A DNA stretch of 64,000 nt from Sphingobacterium populi. GTDB taxonomy: Bacteria; Bacteroidota; Bacteroidia; Sphingobacteriales; Sphingobacteriaceae. This document shows, in pieces, positions 51,241-59,975 of this stretch (within the stretch, counting starts at the first letter, position 1; each line of letters opens with the position of its first letter). Under the pieces are notes generated by a model that did not search any database, was not told the origin of the DNA, and saw only the letters and a program-made list of their open reading frames with translations. The position numbers and the translations under genes were made by a program. The DNA is taken from positions 372,001-436,000 of the forward strand of contig NZ_LQXS01000001.1 in assembly GCF_001586775.1 (NCBI RefSeq). The letters run 5' to 3'.

Positions 51241-51687
51241 ATGGCAATCATTAGCAAGCATTCTAAACTATATGGGGAAGTGACCACCATCCGCTTGATC
51301 GCAGCACAAATTTTTGTGCTGAGTGTTCTGTCGATCTGGTCTGGATCAGCCATTATCGTGATCTTCATGATTGTTGATTTTGCGGTACGAGCCTTTTCTT
51401 ATGGGACATCGCCATTGAAGTGGACAGGCAGTAACTTAGTAAAGTTGACGGGTACGACGCCAAAACCGGTATTTTTGCCACCGAAAAAATTTGCAGCTTT
51501 GTTAGGGTTTATATTTTCGGTTTTATGGCTGCTATTGCTGCTTTTAGGGTGTCCTGATTATGCGCTCTTGGTTGGCGCAGCTCTAGTATTGTTCTCGTTC
51601 TTGGAGTCTGTATTTCAAATCTGCGTTGGATGCTATATCTACAATTGGGTAGTAGCACCACTGCTTCAAAAACGCCAAAATAACTAA
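51241..51687 (+). CDS. DUF4395 membrane protein
   Basis: A 148-residue inner-membrane protein with about four helices: LIAAQIFVLSVLSIWSGSAI, IFMIVDFAVRAFSY, LLGFIFSVLWLLLLLLGC and ALVLFSFLESVFQICVGCYI. The central GTTPKPVFLPPKKFAALLG and the Cys pair at the C-terminus match the DUF4395 family, of unknown function. It is divergent from the GH32 gene (start 51063), so the two could share the 178-base promoter region. Confidence 0.85.
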   Translation: MAIISKHSKLYGEVTTIRLIAAQIFVLSVLSIWSGSAIIVIFMIVDFAVRAFSYGTSPLKWTGSNLVKLTGTTPKPVFLPPKKFAALLGFIFSVLWLLLLLLGCPDYALLVGAALVLFSFLESVFQICVGCYIYNWVVAPLLQKRQNN

Positions 51688-51869
51688 GAGATATGGCCTG
51701 AGGATTACCAATTGAAGACCTTACCCATAATTTCCTCTTTTACAGCTATAGATGTTTAGCTGAATTCAACGCGTGTCGTCGCCATACAACATTCTTATCG
51801 GCGTATTTTTCCGTCTTAAAAATTCTCGCTCGATTAGAAATTAGTACGATATGGTATAACACGGATAGA

Positions 51870-52829
51870 TTAATCTGCCTTTAAAATTTGCGTGATGGCG
51901 ACAATAAAATTGTGCTGCTGATCTACAAAAGGATAATGTGAACAGTTGTCGAGCAAGAAAAAGTTTTCCTTGCCTACGATTTGTTGCATATCAGATCGTT
52001 GTTTTTGTGAGAAAATCCCGTCTTGCTTCCCATAGATTCCTGTGAGGTGTACGCCTTTTTGTTTGATTGTGGCTAACATCTTATGTGTGTTGATGTTTAC
52101 TTGTCTTTCATTCTTGTAAAACAGCAAGGGTGCTTTATCATTTCGAATATTGTTTTTTCCATATACACTTTCTTCATATTGCTTGCGCAATGCAATCGAC
52201 TCGGGCGTAGGGTGCGCCATGCTAAAGTACTTAAAATGCGATGCGATTTCATAAACCTGTTTTCTATATTCGGCAGTAGTGGTATCCATCGTACTGACTT
52301 TGGCGATCTTTTCCAGCGCAGCGCTATCCTCCGATGTTTTAGCCAATATCATACAGCTATCCAAGATATGATTGTAGGTCTCCTGCTGGGAAAATAAGGC
52401 GCCGACTAAAATCAAGTTGGTCACTTTCTCTGGAAATGCAGCTGTGTACTGCGTAGCGACCAAGCCACCAAAGCTGTGTCCGATCAGGCTGAATGTTTCC
52501 AATTGATATTGCTCGGCGATCGTATTTAAATCTTGAATAGCTTCTTGAAATGTTACTTTGGCCTGCGGGTCGTGTGATCGTCCTTCGCCACGTCGATCGT
52601 ATGCGATGACATAAAAACCGCGATCTGCTAAATGTTGTGCTGTCGTACCCTCAAATAAAGTGGCATTGCCTCGTGGTCCTCCGTGTATATAAATCACTAC
52701 CGGATTACTTTTATCACCGTATGCTGCACTGTACAAAGACTGAGCATGCAATGCAGTAAACATAAAACTAAGCCACACTAGGAATGCTGGTATAGCAACA
52801 CGCATTAATTTAAGAGAAGTAAATAACAT
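51870..52829 (-). CDS. Alpha/beta-fold hydrolase
   Basis: A secreted alpha/beta hydrolase of 319 residues from ATG 52829 (ATG 52805, MRVAIPAF, is also possible). A signal peptide ends near LHAQS. The oxyanion segment YIHGGPRGN, the RGEGRSHDP loop and the nucleophile elbow GHSFGG are present, with catalytic Asp in GIYGKQDGIFS and His in DNCSHYPFV, so the triad is complete. Proline-iminopeptidase-like in style; substrate unknown. Last gene of the five-gene minus-strand cluster; it starts eight bases after the monooxygenase-like gene. Confidence 0.85.
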   Translation of the reverse strand: MLFTSLKLMRVAIPAFLVWLSFMFTALHAQSLYSAAYGDKSNPVVIYIHGGPRGNATLFEGTTAQHLADRGFYVIAYDRRGEGRSHDPQAKVTFQEAIQDLNTIAEQYQLETFSLIGHSFGGLVATQYTAAFPEKVTNLILVGALFSQQETYNHILDSCMILAKTSEDSAALEKIAKVSTMDTTTAEYRKQVYEIASHFKYFSMAHPTPESIALRKQYEESVYGKNNIRNDKAPLLFYKNERQVNINTHKMLATIKQKGVHLTGIYGKQDGIFSQKQRSDMQQIVGKENFFLLDNCSHYPFVDQQHNFIVAITQILKAD

Positions 52830-52836
52830 ATATATC

Positions 52837-53124
52837 TTATACCGTGGTGTAGTGAAAAACCTGCGGGAACGGATCATAATAATGATGCAATAATTCCTTC
52901 CACTTGAGGTACTGCGCTGATTGCCGAAATCCTATTTCGTGCGCTTCGAGCGAAGTCCATTCTACGAGTAAAAGATATTGATTAGACACTTCTATGCATC
53001 GATGCAAACTATGTGACAGATAGCCATCTATAGCAGAAATATATGCCGATGCCGTTTTGAAATCTCGCTCGAATTCTTGTTCTTGTCCCGCCCTCACTAA
53101 TAAGGTAGCTTGTTCTAAAATCAT
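52837..53124 (-). CDS. Antibiotic-biosynthesis monooxygenase (ABM) domain protein
   Basis: A 95-residue single-domain ABM-fold protein. The pattern EQATLLVRAGQEQEFERDFK, YLSHSLHRCIEVSNQYLLLV and EWTSLEAHEIGFRQSAQYLK matches the dimeric ferredoxin-like family (cofactor-free monooxygenases and stress-linked homologues). It is fourth in the minus-strand cluster with the transglutaminase-like and hydrolase genes. The biochemical role is unknown and many family members are not monooxygenases. Confidence 0.85.
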   Translation of the reverse strand: MILEQATLLVRAGQEQEFERDFKTASAYISAIDGYLSHSLHRCIEVSNQYLLLVEWTSLEAHEIGFRQSAQYLKWKELLHHYYDPFPQVFHYTTV

Positions 53125-53198
53125 ATATTTATTCTTCTAAATACTGGCAAATATATTCCAAAATTACTTAGCTTCCTGCTAAGGTCGAATTTTCATCT

Positions 53199-53786
53199 TC
53201 AACTACTTAAATCTTGTATGCACTGTTCTCTAATTTGCCAAATCTCGGTCGTAGTTAACTTGATCTGCGGATTATCCTGAAGCCATTGTGCCAAGAAAGC
53301 TTGGTGCAAGGCTACCTTTTGCTGACCAATGTTTGCGGGCGGCATTGCGATTTCAAATAGTAACTCTTCCAAAAAATCTTGCGAAGAAGAATTGACTCTG
53401 GTGAAATCATAATAGTTTTCACCATATTTAAGATACATATGTGCTTCGGGAATAAGATCCAGACCATATGCCGCTAATGTTTTTGCGATAGCAGGCGTGT
53501 TGCTCGCTTGCATTTTAAATATGCCCATCATCAGTATCAAATCCTCTATACCATTTTCCGTAGCGAGTTGTTTGAGTAATGCGTGTTTTGTACTACAAGT
53601 ACCCTGTCCATCCTGAAAAATGGTGCTTAAATCCGACTTGTTCGTATTTCGCCGATAGGGCAATTGCTGGATATAGATACATGCATCATGAAAAGTGGTA
53701 ATTCCACGATCCAAAAATTCCTTGGAAATGATGCCATCTTGTTGGATTTGAAAATTGGGTAATTCACGTATTGATTCGATCGCCAT
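53199..53786 (-). CDS. Transglutaminase-like domain protein
   Basis: A 195-residue cytoplasmic protein from ATG 53786 (ATG 53807 adds seven residues and overlaps the cupin gene more). The motif GQGTCSTKHALLKQLA has the Cys of a transglutaminase-type catalytic triad; EAHMYLKY and YYDFTRV could supply His and Asp. It might be a cysteine-protease-like or deglutamylase-like enzyme. It overlaps the upstream cupin gene's end by 23 bases and lies in the minus-strand cluster. Function is not known. Confidence 0.72.
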   Translation of the reverse strand: MAIESIRELPNFQIQQDGIISKEFLDRGITTFHDACIYIQQLPYRRNTNKSDLSTIFQDGQGTCSTKHALLKQLATENGIEDLILMMGIFKMQASNTPAIAKTLAAYGLDLIPEAHMYLKYGENYYDFTRVNSSSQDFLEELLFEIAMPPANIGQQKVALHQAFLAQWLQDNPQIKLTTTEIWQIREQCIQDLSS

Positions 53787-54102
53787 GTGATTTCGGTTCT
53801 GATACAACGATAAATTCTAGGTCATGCTCCTCCAAGTTCGATATCTGATGTTTTACTTCTGGGAGGATATGAAATCCTTTACCTGCCGCTACGTAATGAC
53901 GTTGATCTCCAACATCAAATGTGGCAATACCTTTCAGAATATAGAAAAACTGTTGGGCTTTATGATGATAATGTGCGCTTTCGGACGTGCCACTTGGCAT
54001 TTTTTCCTGTATCACGCTCAGTGTCTCGGACTCGACCAAATGCCAACCATCGCAGGCATCTCCCCATTGATAATGTTGCGTATTTGAGATATCTCTGATC
54101 AT
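53764..54102 (-). CDS. Cupin-domain protein
   Basis: A 112-residue single cupin. The metal site motif 1 is GTSESAHYHHKAQQFFYILKG (about 37-57, with two or three histidines and a Glu-like position), motif 2 is GKGFHILPEVKHQISN (about 73-88). It could be a dioxygenase, isomerase or sugar-binding protein; no specificity is visible. It is second in the cluster, 15 bases after the glycosidase gene, and its end overlaps the transglutaminase-like gene. Confidence 0.85.
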   Translation of the reverse strand: MIRDISNTQHYQWGDACDGWHLVESETLSVIQEKMPSGTSESAHYHHKAQQFFYILKGIATFDVGDQRHYVAAGKGFHILPEVKHQISNLEEHDLEFIVVSEPKSHGDRINT

Positions 54103-54117
54103 ATTATTTCTTATATT

Positions 54118-55971
54118 TTACTTCAACTTCACGACTAGCTTGTCATTTAGATTTTCACTCTTGGCGACTAATTTATTGTCTACCCACACACAGAGCATGC
54201 TTTGATCTCCTGCTTTGCTATCGTCCCAATCTTTCTTCCAGACAATATCTACATCATGCTCGTGATAACGTAGCTTGCCCAAGTAAAAGTAATCCCATTC
54301 TTCAGCAGGCAACAAAGGCTCAATAATAAATTGATCTTCGTGCATAGCTTTAAAACCGATAAGATCTTCGATCACAATATCGGGATAGGTCGAGTGAAAA
54401 TAATCTTGCTCGCCACCGATGTACTCGCCATCACTCGGGATGTACCATTCGCCAATATTTGGCTTCGCAGGATGATGTAAGGTGGTCAATTGGCTGATAT
54501 GCTTGTACAACAATGCGCGATCTGCATCGGTAATATCGTTTTTGTAATTGCGCAAATAGTTGGCAAAAGCCTTATAAACAACCGAATTCTGAAAAGGCCA
54601 GCCGCGACCATTCCACGCGTAGGCTTGCTCATTGTAATACGGATGCTGGCGTTCGGCGGTGGTCATTCCTTTGGTGTTGGCAAATCCTTCTTCGCTGCCA
54701 AAGAATTCCCACGCTTTGGCATATTTCACTTGCTGATCTTTGGGAATCATATTGAAATACCAAGGCGTGTAACCGACAGATTCGCGCACTTGGGCTTCGA
54801 AATCGCGGATGCCAAATTCATTGTCGCCCGCACTATAGCTGTTGAAAAACTGTTTTTCATCACTCCATAACACTGACATTACTTTGTGTTGTAAGTCGCT
54901 CGCGCGCTGCGCATAGTTGGCGGATTGGCGTTTGGCTTCGGCTCCTCCAGCTAAATCTAATTTGTGTAAAGTGCTCAATGCATTCAGGCCTCCGTATGCA
55001 TATCCATTGACCGAAGGTCGTACCAAATAGAAATCAGGATAACCTTTTCGATATGCTTTGGGATACTGTGCAGCTTGTGGAGAATTAGCTGCTTTTTCCG
55101 TGGTGTTCCAGCCAAGATAATACGCTTTCCAATTGTCGTGCGTATATAGATCGTATGCACCTTTGCTCTCGATCAATCCCAAAACGGCCGATAGGCTGAA
55201 TTCCATACCATCATACAAGTCGAGTATTTTGTACAATCCCTGTGTTTTGGCGTTTTCCGTTTTCACGGTAAAGAGGCTATCCCACATGGCTTGATGGTTT
55301 TCCAAATGCGGGAGAATATCGTGCATCCACGCCGCATCGGGATGAATGCGAAGATAAGCATCTACACCATCGATCATCCAACTGGAGAAATGATGGCTTT
55401 CTGGGCGACTCATGTAGGTTAGGAAATTGCCATTCTCGCGCTGATTCAATCGGGAAGCCGATCCGCGCATAAAATAATCGGCATACGATTTAAGGTATTT
55501 TGGATCGCGCAGCCAGCGAACATCGTAAAACTGATGTCCGGCAGGGCAGGTGATCGCGCCACTGAGCGACGCCCAAGGTTTATCACCAAAAAATTCGGTA
55601 ACCACCCAATAATCTTTACCATCTATTGGATCGGAATATTCTTTAAGATGTTTGCTTATCATCCACCAGCGATAGTTGTACACGCGATTCATGGCCTCAT
55701 TCGAACTGCTGAACAGAGGGATATTTTGTTGTAAAAATGCTTCGTTATTCGTTTTGTCAAATGGGCCATCAGATGCTGGACGATCCGTATAGTTGTTGAA
55801 TTCAATGACGTGAGACGATAGTTGTGTGCTCGCCAATTGATGTAGGTGCTGTCGTTCCTTATCCAACGACGTATGCTTGACTCCTCTACAGGAGCTGAGA
55901 AAATAGACACTACATAGCGCGAAGAAGATAGAGATCTTCAACGAGGGCATTCTATTCGCAGATATATGCAT
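54118..55971 (-). CDS. Six-hairpin glycoside hydrolase-like lipoprotein
   Basis: A 617-residue lipoprotein: signal with lipobox FLSSC, then an (alpha/alpha)6-barrel glycosidase-like domain of the MGH1/GH63-like type. Recognisable segments are VVTEFFGDKPWASLSGAITC, MIDGVDAYLRIHPDAAWMHD, AYAWNGRGWPFQNSVVYKAF and EDLIGFKAMHEDQFIIEPL; acidic residues such as those in WNGRGWPFQ.. and GEWYIPSDGEYIGGEQDYFH fit the family. ATG 55971 or 55950 are both possible starts. It opens a five-gene minus-strand cluster. Substrate is not predictable; the family includes alpha-mannosidase- and glucosidase-like enzymes. Confidence 0.78.
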   Translation of the reverse strand: MHISANRMPSLKISIFFALCSVYFLSSCRGVKHTSLDKERQHLHQLASTQLSSHVIEFNNYTDRPASDGPFDKTNNEAFLQQNIPLFSSSNEAMNRVYNYRWWMISKHLKEYSDPIDGKDYWVVTEFFGDKPWASLSGAITCPAGHQFYDVRWLRDPKYLKSYADYFMRGSASRLNQRENGNFLTYMSRPESHHFSSWMIDGVDAYLRIHPDAAWMHDILPHLENHQAMWDSLFTVKTENAKTQGLYKILDLYDGMEFSLSAVLGLIESKGAYDLYTHDNWKAYYLGWNTTEKAANSPQAAQYPKAYRKGYPDFYLVRPSVNGYAYGGLNALSTLHKLDLAGGAEAKRQSANYAQRASDLQHKVMSVLWSDEKQFFNSYSAGDNEFGIRDFEAQVRESVGYTPWYFNMIPKDQQVKYAKAWEFFGSEEGFANTKGMTTAERQHPYYNEQAYAWNGRGWPFQNSVVYKAFANYLRNYKNDITDADRALLYKHISQLTTLHHPAKPNIGEWYIPSDGEYIGGEQDYFHSTYPDIVIEDLIGFKAMHEDQFIIEPLLPAEEWDYFYLGKLRYHEHDVDIVWKKDWDDSKAGDQSMLCVWVDNKLVAKSENLNDKLVVKLK

Positions 55972-56147
55972 AAATTGACGTTAATAGTTGCTAGACCTTT
56001 TTTCTAAAGATATCGTTTTGAAAAAATAGATACAAGCGTATCTTGGTGGATATCACAGCAAATTTATGTGAAAAGCAAAATAACAACCCGCCGTACAAGG
56101 CAGTCAGCACTATAATCAAAATTTTAAATCACTGCTTTGTGCTCAGG

Positions 56148-56861
56148 TTAATCAGGTTTGTAGGTTTTGATCCTCCGCATCAAACTTTTTCGAACACTGA
56201 TCGCGGTATAAAAATCTGTGGGTGAGGGAGCGCCATTTAACTGAACAATTATGCCGGGCTCGACCGATACGGTTGGACTTACTTTCTTGGCAAGCAGGGC
56301 AGAAATACGATAACTGTCAAATGGTTGGTCACGTACCAAATTCATCCGAATTTCGTGTCGAAAGATTAATCCCCAGACCGAATTGTTCGCGCGATCTAAC
56401 TTGATAAATGAGTTAAACAGGTATCTAGCTCTAAAAAGAAAAAGATCATTAAATAGGTAACGTTCCTCTAATCGAAATCGGTGTGCTATGGAAAATCTTG
56501 GACTCACCACATTATTAAATGTAATCTGTTGAAATGTGCGATGCTCGTATCGATTGAATTTCTCACCATCGCTATTGTATGGCTGTAGCAGCAAAAACAT
56601 ATATCCACCACCTACAAATGCATCGGTGTTGTGAATGCGATGCTCTATAGAACCGTTGATCAGACTTAGTCTGCTGTCTTGAAGGGGCGTATCGTAAAAT
56701 CGCTGTTGAAAGTTGAATGAATACCGCCATCTATCATTAATTTCTCCTTGCAGGTTTCCATGATACCAACTTCCCAGTCCGCCTGGTTGTGCAGATAGAG
56801 ATGGTATGTAGCTATAGCATAGCAGCATAAGGATCGTCAATTTTTTGATTAAATTATACAT
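56148..56861 (-). CDS. DUF2490 outer-membrane protein
   Basis: A 237-residue protein with a signal peptide ending at SLSAQP and a repetitive amphipathic beta pattern (SWYHGNLQGEINDRWRYSFN, RFYDTPLQDSRLSLINGSIE, FQQITFNNVVSPRFSIAHRF) typical of DUF2490, a predicted small outer-membrane barrel. The C-terminal aromatic strand is not conspicuous. Function unknown. It lies 38 bases after the CitMHS transporter on the same strand. Confidence 0.85.
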   Translation of the reverse strand: MYNLIKKLTILMLLCYSYIPSLSAQPGGLGSWYHGNLQGEINDRWRYSFNFQQRFYDTPLQDSRLSLINGSIEHRIHNTDAFVGGGYMFLLLQPYNSDGEKFNRYEHRTFQQITFNNVVSPRFSIAHRFRLEERYLFNDLFLFRARYLFNSFIKLDRANNSVWGLIFRHEIRMNLVRDQPFDSYRISALLAKKVSPTVSVEPGIIVQLNGAPSPTDFYTAISVRKSLMRRIKTYKPD

Positions 56862-56899
56862 CGTTTTTTTGATTTATTGTTGTCGAAAAGATGAAGTGC

Positions 56900-58204
56900 T
56901 TACACGATATTCAAAACGTAGAGCAAGACGATGAGAACGAGGCTGAATGTCCACGTGTATAAAAAAGAATACCTAATGTGTTTGCCTAGATCAAGACCAG
57001 AAAGCCCTAATGCTAACCAAAGAGCGGGTGACAGTGGACTAATAAATGTGCCGATAATGTTTCCAACCATCATGACATGCATCGCAGATAATGGATCGAT
57101 ACCATATTGGGCGGTTACCTCTAAAATAAGCGGAAACAGTGCGAAATAAGTTGCGTCTGTACTCAGAATCAGTTCCAATGGCAGTCCTAGAAAGCCAATA
57201 ATGATATGTAAATAGGGAATCGTAGATTCTGGTAATATCGTAATTAAACCGTGCGACATTGCTTCTAACATTCCCGTGCCATTTAAGATACCCAATAGTA
57301 CACCCGCAGCTACAATAATAATGGCCATCAGCAAACTGCCAGGAGCATGTTTTTGGATCACATCTAGCTGCGTTTTTTTTGCTGGATAATTGATAACCAA
57401 AGCTATACTTGTACCGATCATAAAAACAAGACTTGACGGGATGGCGTCAAAGAATAGACTTGATATTACACTTAGTGCTAATACAAGATTCATCCACAGA
57501 GGTATTTTCGTATTGTGATTGGCCGTGCCGTTTGCTACGTGTGCTGGCTCATTTGTGGATGCATAAGCTTCATGCAGTGATGGATTTTTGGCCGCTATAC
57601 GGTTTTCCCGTACACCAAATAGATAGGCGATGAGAAGCATCAACAATATTCCAATAAGCTGGATTGGAATCAGCGGTTTCCAGACTTCGGTTGGCTGCAT
57701 TCCTAATACGATAGCAGCTCGTCCGGTAGGACCTGCCCACGGAATCATATTGACAATGCTGGCACTTATACCAATAAGCATAAGCAATAAATAAGGATTC
57801 ATGTTTAATCTCCGATACAACGGAAGTAGGGCAGGGATGGTAATCAGAAAGGTTGCGGCACCCGAACCATCTAAATGTACAACGGCTGCAATGATCACAG
57901 TACCACAGGTGATAGCCACACGATTAGATTTCGTAATGTGCAAAACCTTGGATATCATCGGATCGAACAAACCTATATCATTCAAAATTCCAAAGAAAAT
58001 GATCGCAAAAATAAACATGACTGCGATCTCAAATACCTTGGCAACACCGGCTTTATAATATTCAGTGATCTGAGCGAAATCGAAACCAGCTAAGAGCGCG
58101 GCCAAAATTGGAATGGTACAAAGCACCACGAAAGGAGAAAAGTACCTACTCATCATAAGAGCGACAATAGATACCAACATAACTATACCAATGATGCTTA
58201 GCAT
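56900..58204 (-). CDS. CitMHS-family citrate/dicarboxylate transporter
   Basis: A 434-residue inner-membrane symporter with about 12 hydrophobic segments. The CitM pattern is seen in AVVHLDGSGAATFLITIPAL and NMIPWAGPTGRAAIVLG, which are typical for the CitMHS (metal-citrate/proton symporter) family of the ion transporter superfamily. It opens a minus-strand pair with DUF2490. Likely a citrate or dicarboxylate importer; the co-transported metal is unknown. ATG 58204 precedes a signal-anchor-like first helix (MLSIIGIVMLVSIVALMMS). Confidence 0.88.
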   Translation of the reverse strand: MLSIIGIVMLVSIVALMMSRYFSPFVVLCTIPILAALLAGFDFAQITEYYKAGVAKVFEIAVMFIFAIIFFGILNDIGLFDPMISKVLHITKSNRVAITCGTVIIAAVVHLDGSGAATFLITIPALLPLYRRLNMNPYLLLMLIGISASIVNMIPWAGPTGRAAIVLGMQPTEVWKPLIPIQLIGILLMLLIAYLFGVRENRIAAKNPSLHEAYASTNEPAHVANGTANHNTKIPLWMNLVLALSVISSLFFDAIPSSLVFMIGTSIALVINYPAKKTQLDVIQKHAPGSLLMAIIIVAAGVLLGILNGTGMLEAMSHGLITILPESTIPYLHIIIGFLGLPLELILSTDATYFALFPLILEVTAQYGIDPLSAMHVMMVGNIIGTFISPLSPALWLALGLSGLDLGKHIRYSFLYTWTFSLVLIVLLYVLNIV

Positions 58205-58388
58205 AACAATACAGAATTTTAGTTTATAAAAAAGGTTACTTCCAGTGATGAAGATTGTGGTGTAAAGCTAAAGACAGCAGACTAAAAATAGTTTGGTAAT
58301 ATTATTTCGAAATTAATTTTTTTAACTATAAATTTTCGGAAACCACGATTTTTTCCGGAAATTGTTCCAAAAATAGGTCTGAGAAAAT

Positions 58389-59549
58389 ATGACAACGCTG
58401 TTAACTGGCAAAGAAGAAATTTCTTATCTCATAAGAAGGGTGATCGAAAAGTTCGAATACACGAATGATCAAAAAATGATTTGTAATACGAATCGTGAAA
58501 ATTACGTCGCTGTAGCTCGGGAGCTCAGCACGATAAGTAATGAGCTGCCCTACACGTCGAAGGAAAAAGAACATCAAGAATATACAGAGATACCTGTGCA
58601 GGAGAGGCAAATGCACTATCCACAAAGAAAATATGATATTACTGGCGGACAGATAAAGGATGTTTATTTTGGTTTAGTAAAAAAGCCGCGGCCACATTTG
58701 ATAGATGCTTGTTATATTTATCTGTATGGTGTGGGTCGTGTAGGATTTGCCAAGAATCCTGTCGATCCAACTTTGTTGGTGGGGGAGGAAAATAGGGATG
58801 ATTTTAGCGCATCAACACTACAAAGTCCTCATTACAGGTGGCACCTATCCACATTTCTCTTTCTCCTAGTTGTGTTGCTATTCTTAGGCGGGATTTATAT
58901 GTATTTTTCGCAGCAGTCTGCAGCAGATAGCAAAATGTGGACATCGTACCAACCCTCCGAAGAGGAGATTAATCAAATTACAGGAATTTGGATGTATCAA
59001 ACTGGTGCTCCGCAAACTCGTGCAAACGAAGCACAGCGCTATAGGCGTGTGGCGACGAATATGGTAAGCATACAACTGGTAAATGGAATTTTAGAAATAG
59101 AGCGACATGGTGCGACCATTAATCATCAAGGATATCTAGAATTCACTTCACCGGGAATCCTTTCCATACATTCTTTTGTCGAACGTAAGGCAGATGGTAG
59201 TTTGGTGAATCCTAGTCATTCTTTAGCGCGATTGAGTCCGGAGGATAGTGTAATGTACGCGATATCATCTACTTGGAGTTTCGAGTCAGATGATAATAAT
59301 GATGTAATAGGTGCCAGGAATCTATACCGAAAACTTGGTACTGGCGGTACACTTCGTCTCATATCAAATACGCCTGAAAATGCAGCTTGCCATTGTAAGA
59401 TTATAGAATGGGATAAAGACGATGGCACCATAGAAAGATTTAATCTGACGTATGAGGCCATTAAAGAAGGAAGTGTGGAAGAACATCTGAACGAAAGTAG
59501 TCTTATTTTGCGTAAGCCAAAAGACGGGGTATTGTTGTCTGCCCCTTAG
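58389..59549 (+). CDS. Single-pass membrane protein, unknown function
   Basis: A 386-residue protein I do not recognise. A charged N-terminal domain (1-150, with YDITGGQIKDVYFGLVKKPR and PHLIDACYIYLYGVGRVGFA) precedes one membrane helix (about 151-173, LSTFLFLLVVLLFLGGIYMYF) and a C-terminal domain (175-386) that would lie outside the cytoplasm: SEEEINQITGIWMYQTGAPQ onward, with two Cys (NAACHCKI). The topology resembles a sensor or anti-sigma-like protein, but no FecR or kinase motif is present. It is 430 bases upstream of the SusC gene at 59976. A regulatory role for that locus is possible and unproven. Confidence 0.7.
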   Translation: MTTLLTGKEEISYLIRRVIEKFEYTNDQKMICNTNRENYVAVARELSTISNELPYTSKEKEHQEYTEIPVQERQMHYPQRKYDITGGQIKDVYFGLVKKPRPHLIDACYIYLYGVGRVGFAKNPVDPTLLVGEENRDDFSASTLQSPHYRWHLSTFLFLLVVLLFLGGIYMYFSQQSAADSKMWTSYQPSEEEINQITGIWMYQTGAPQTRANEAQRYRRVATNMVSIQLVNGILEIERHGATINHQGYLEFTSPGILSIHSFVERKADGSLVNPSHSLARLSPEDSVMYAISSTWSFESDDNNDVIGARNLYRKLGTGGTLRLISNTPENAACHCKIIEWDKDDGTIERFNLTYEAIKEGSVEEHLNESSLILRKPKDGVLLSAP

Positions 59550-59651
59550 TAATACGGTTATTATTAATAAAACAATCAGCTGCATTTCACTATCAAATTT
59601 GTTTATTTTAAAAATAAACTACTAAAAACATAGACTTTGTATAATATATGC

Positions 59652-59659
59652 TATATTTG
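59652..59659 (+). promoter_or_regulatory. -7 box upstream of the third SusC
   Basis: TATATTTG is an exact TAnnTTTG match. It would place transcription start near 59666 and give a leader of about 310 nt. No TTTG is seen at the standard -33 distance. Confidence 0.5.
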
Positions 59660-59720
59660 TAACGTTAGCTGATGATATTGGTATTCATCTGCAATAGTTT
59701 CACGCAATCCTTTGATAAAC

Positions 59721-59813
59721 ATGCAAACATCAACCGAACGACGAATTGTTTTAAATTATTCAACACCTTTACTTATTTGCGCATACACCCCAAGTATGCG
59801 AATGTGTAGCTAA
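59721..59813 (+). CDS. Leader peptide candidate (30 codons)
   Basis: ATG 59721 to TAA 59811-59813 encodes 30 residues, starting MQTSTERRIVLNYS and ending YTPSMRMCS. It lies inside the SusC leader between the predicted promoter and the hairpins at 59831-59890. It lacks a signal peptide or domain. Its position and size suit a regulatory upstream ORF, but coding cannot be proved from one sequence. Confidence 0.4.
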   Translation: MQTSTERRIVLNYSTPLLICAYTPSMRMCS

Positions 59814-59830
59814 TCTAGCCTCTCTAGCCA

Positions 59831-59890
59831 GATCACCAATTCGTAGTGATCATGGGCAATCCATAACGGATCAATTTCCGATTTTTTTTT
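59831..59890 (+). promoter_or_regulatory. Attenuator-like hairpins with T9 run
   Basis: GATCAC/GTGATC (59831-59836 with 59846-59851) and CGGA/TCCG (59867-59870 with 59877-59880) are followed by nine Ts (59882-59890). Two further hairpins, GCGTGC/GCACGC (59896-59914) and ATGTGC/GCACAT (59939-59955), lie between the T run and the start at 59976. The T tract without a long GC-rich stem is only a weak terminator. Confidence 0.45.
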
Positions 59891-59975
59891 AACCTGCGTG
59901 CTTATAGTGCACGCGACCAATTTGTATGCTCAAGATTTATGTGCTCGATGCACATTGCTTGCTAATTAACATCTT

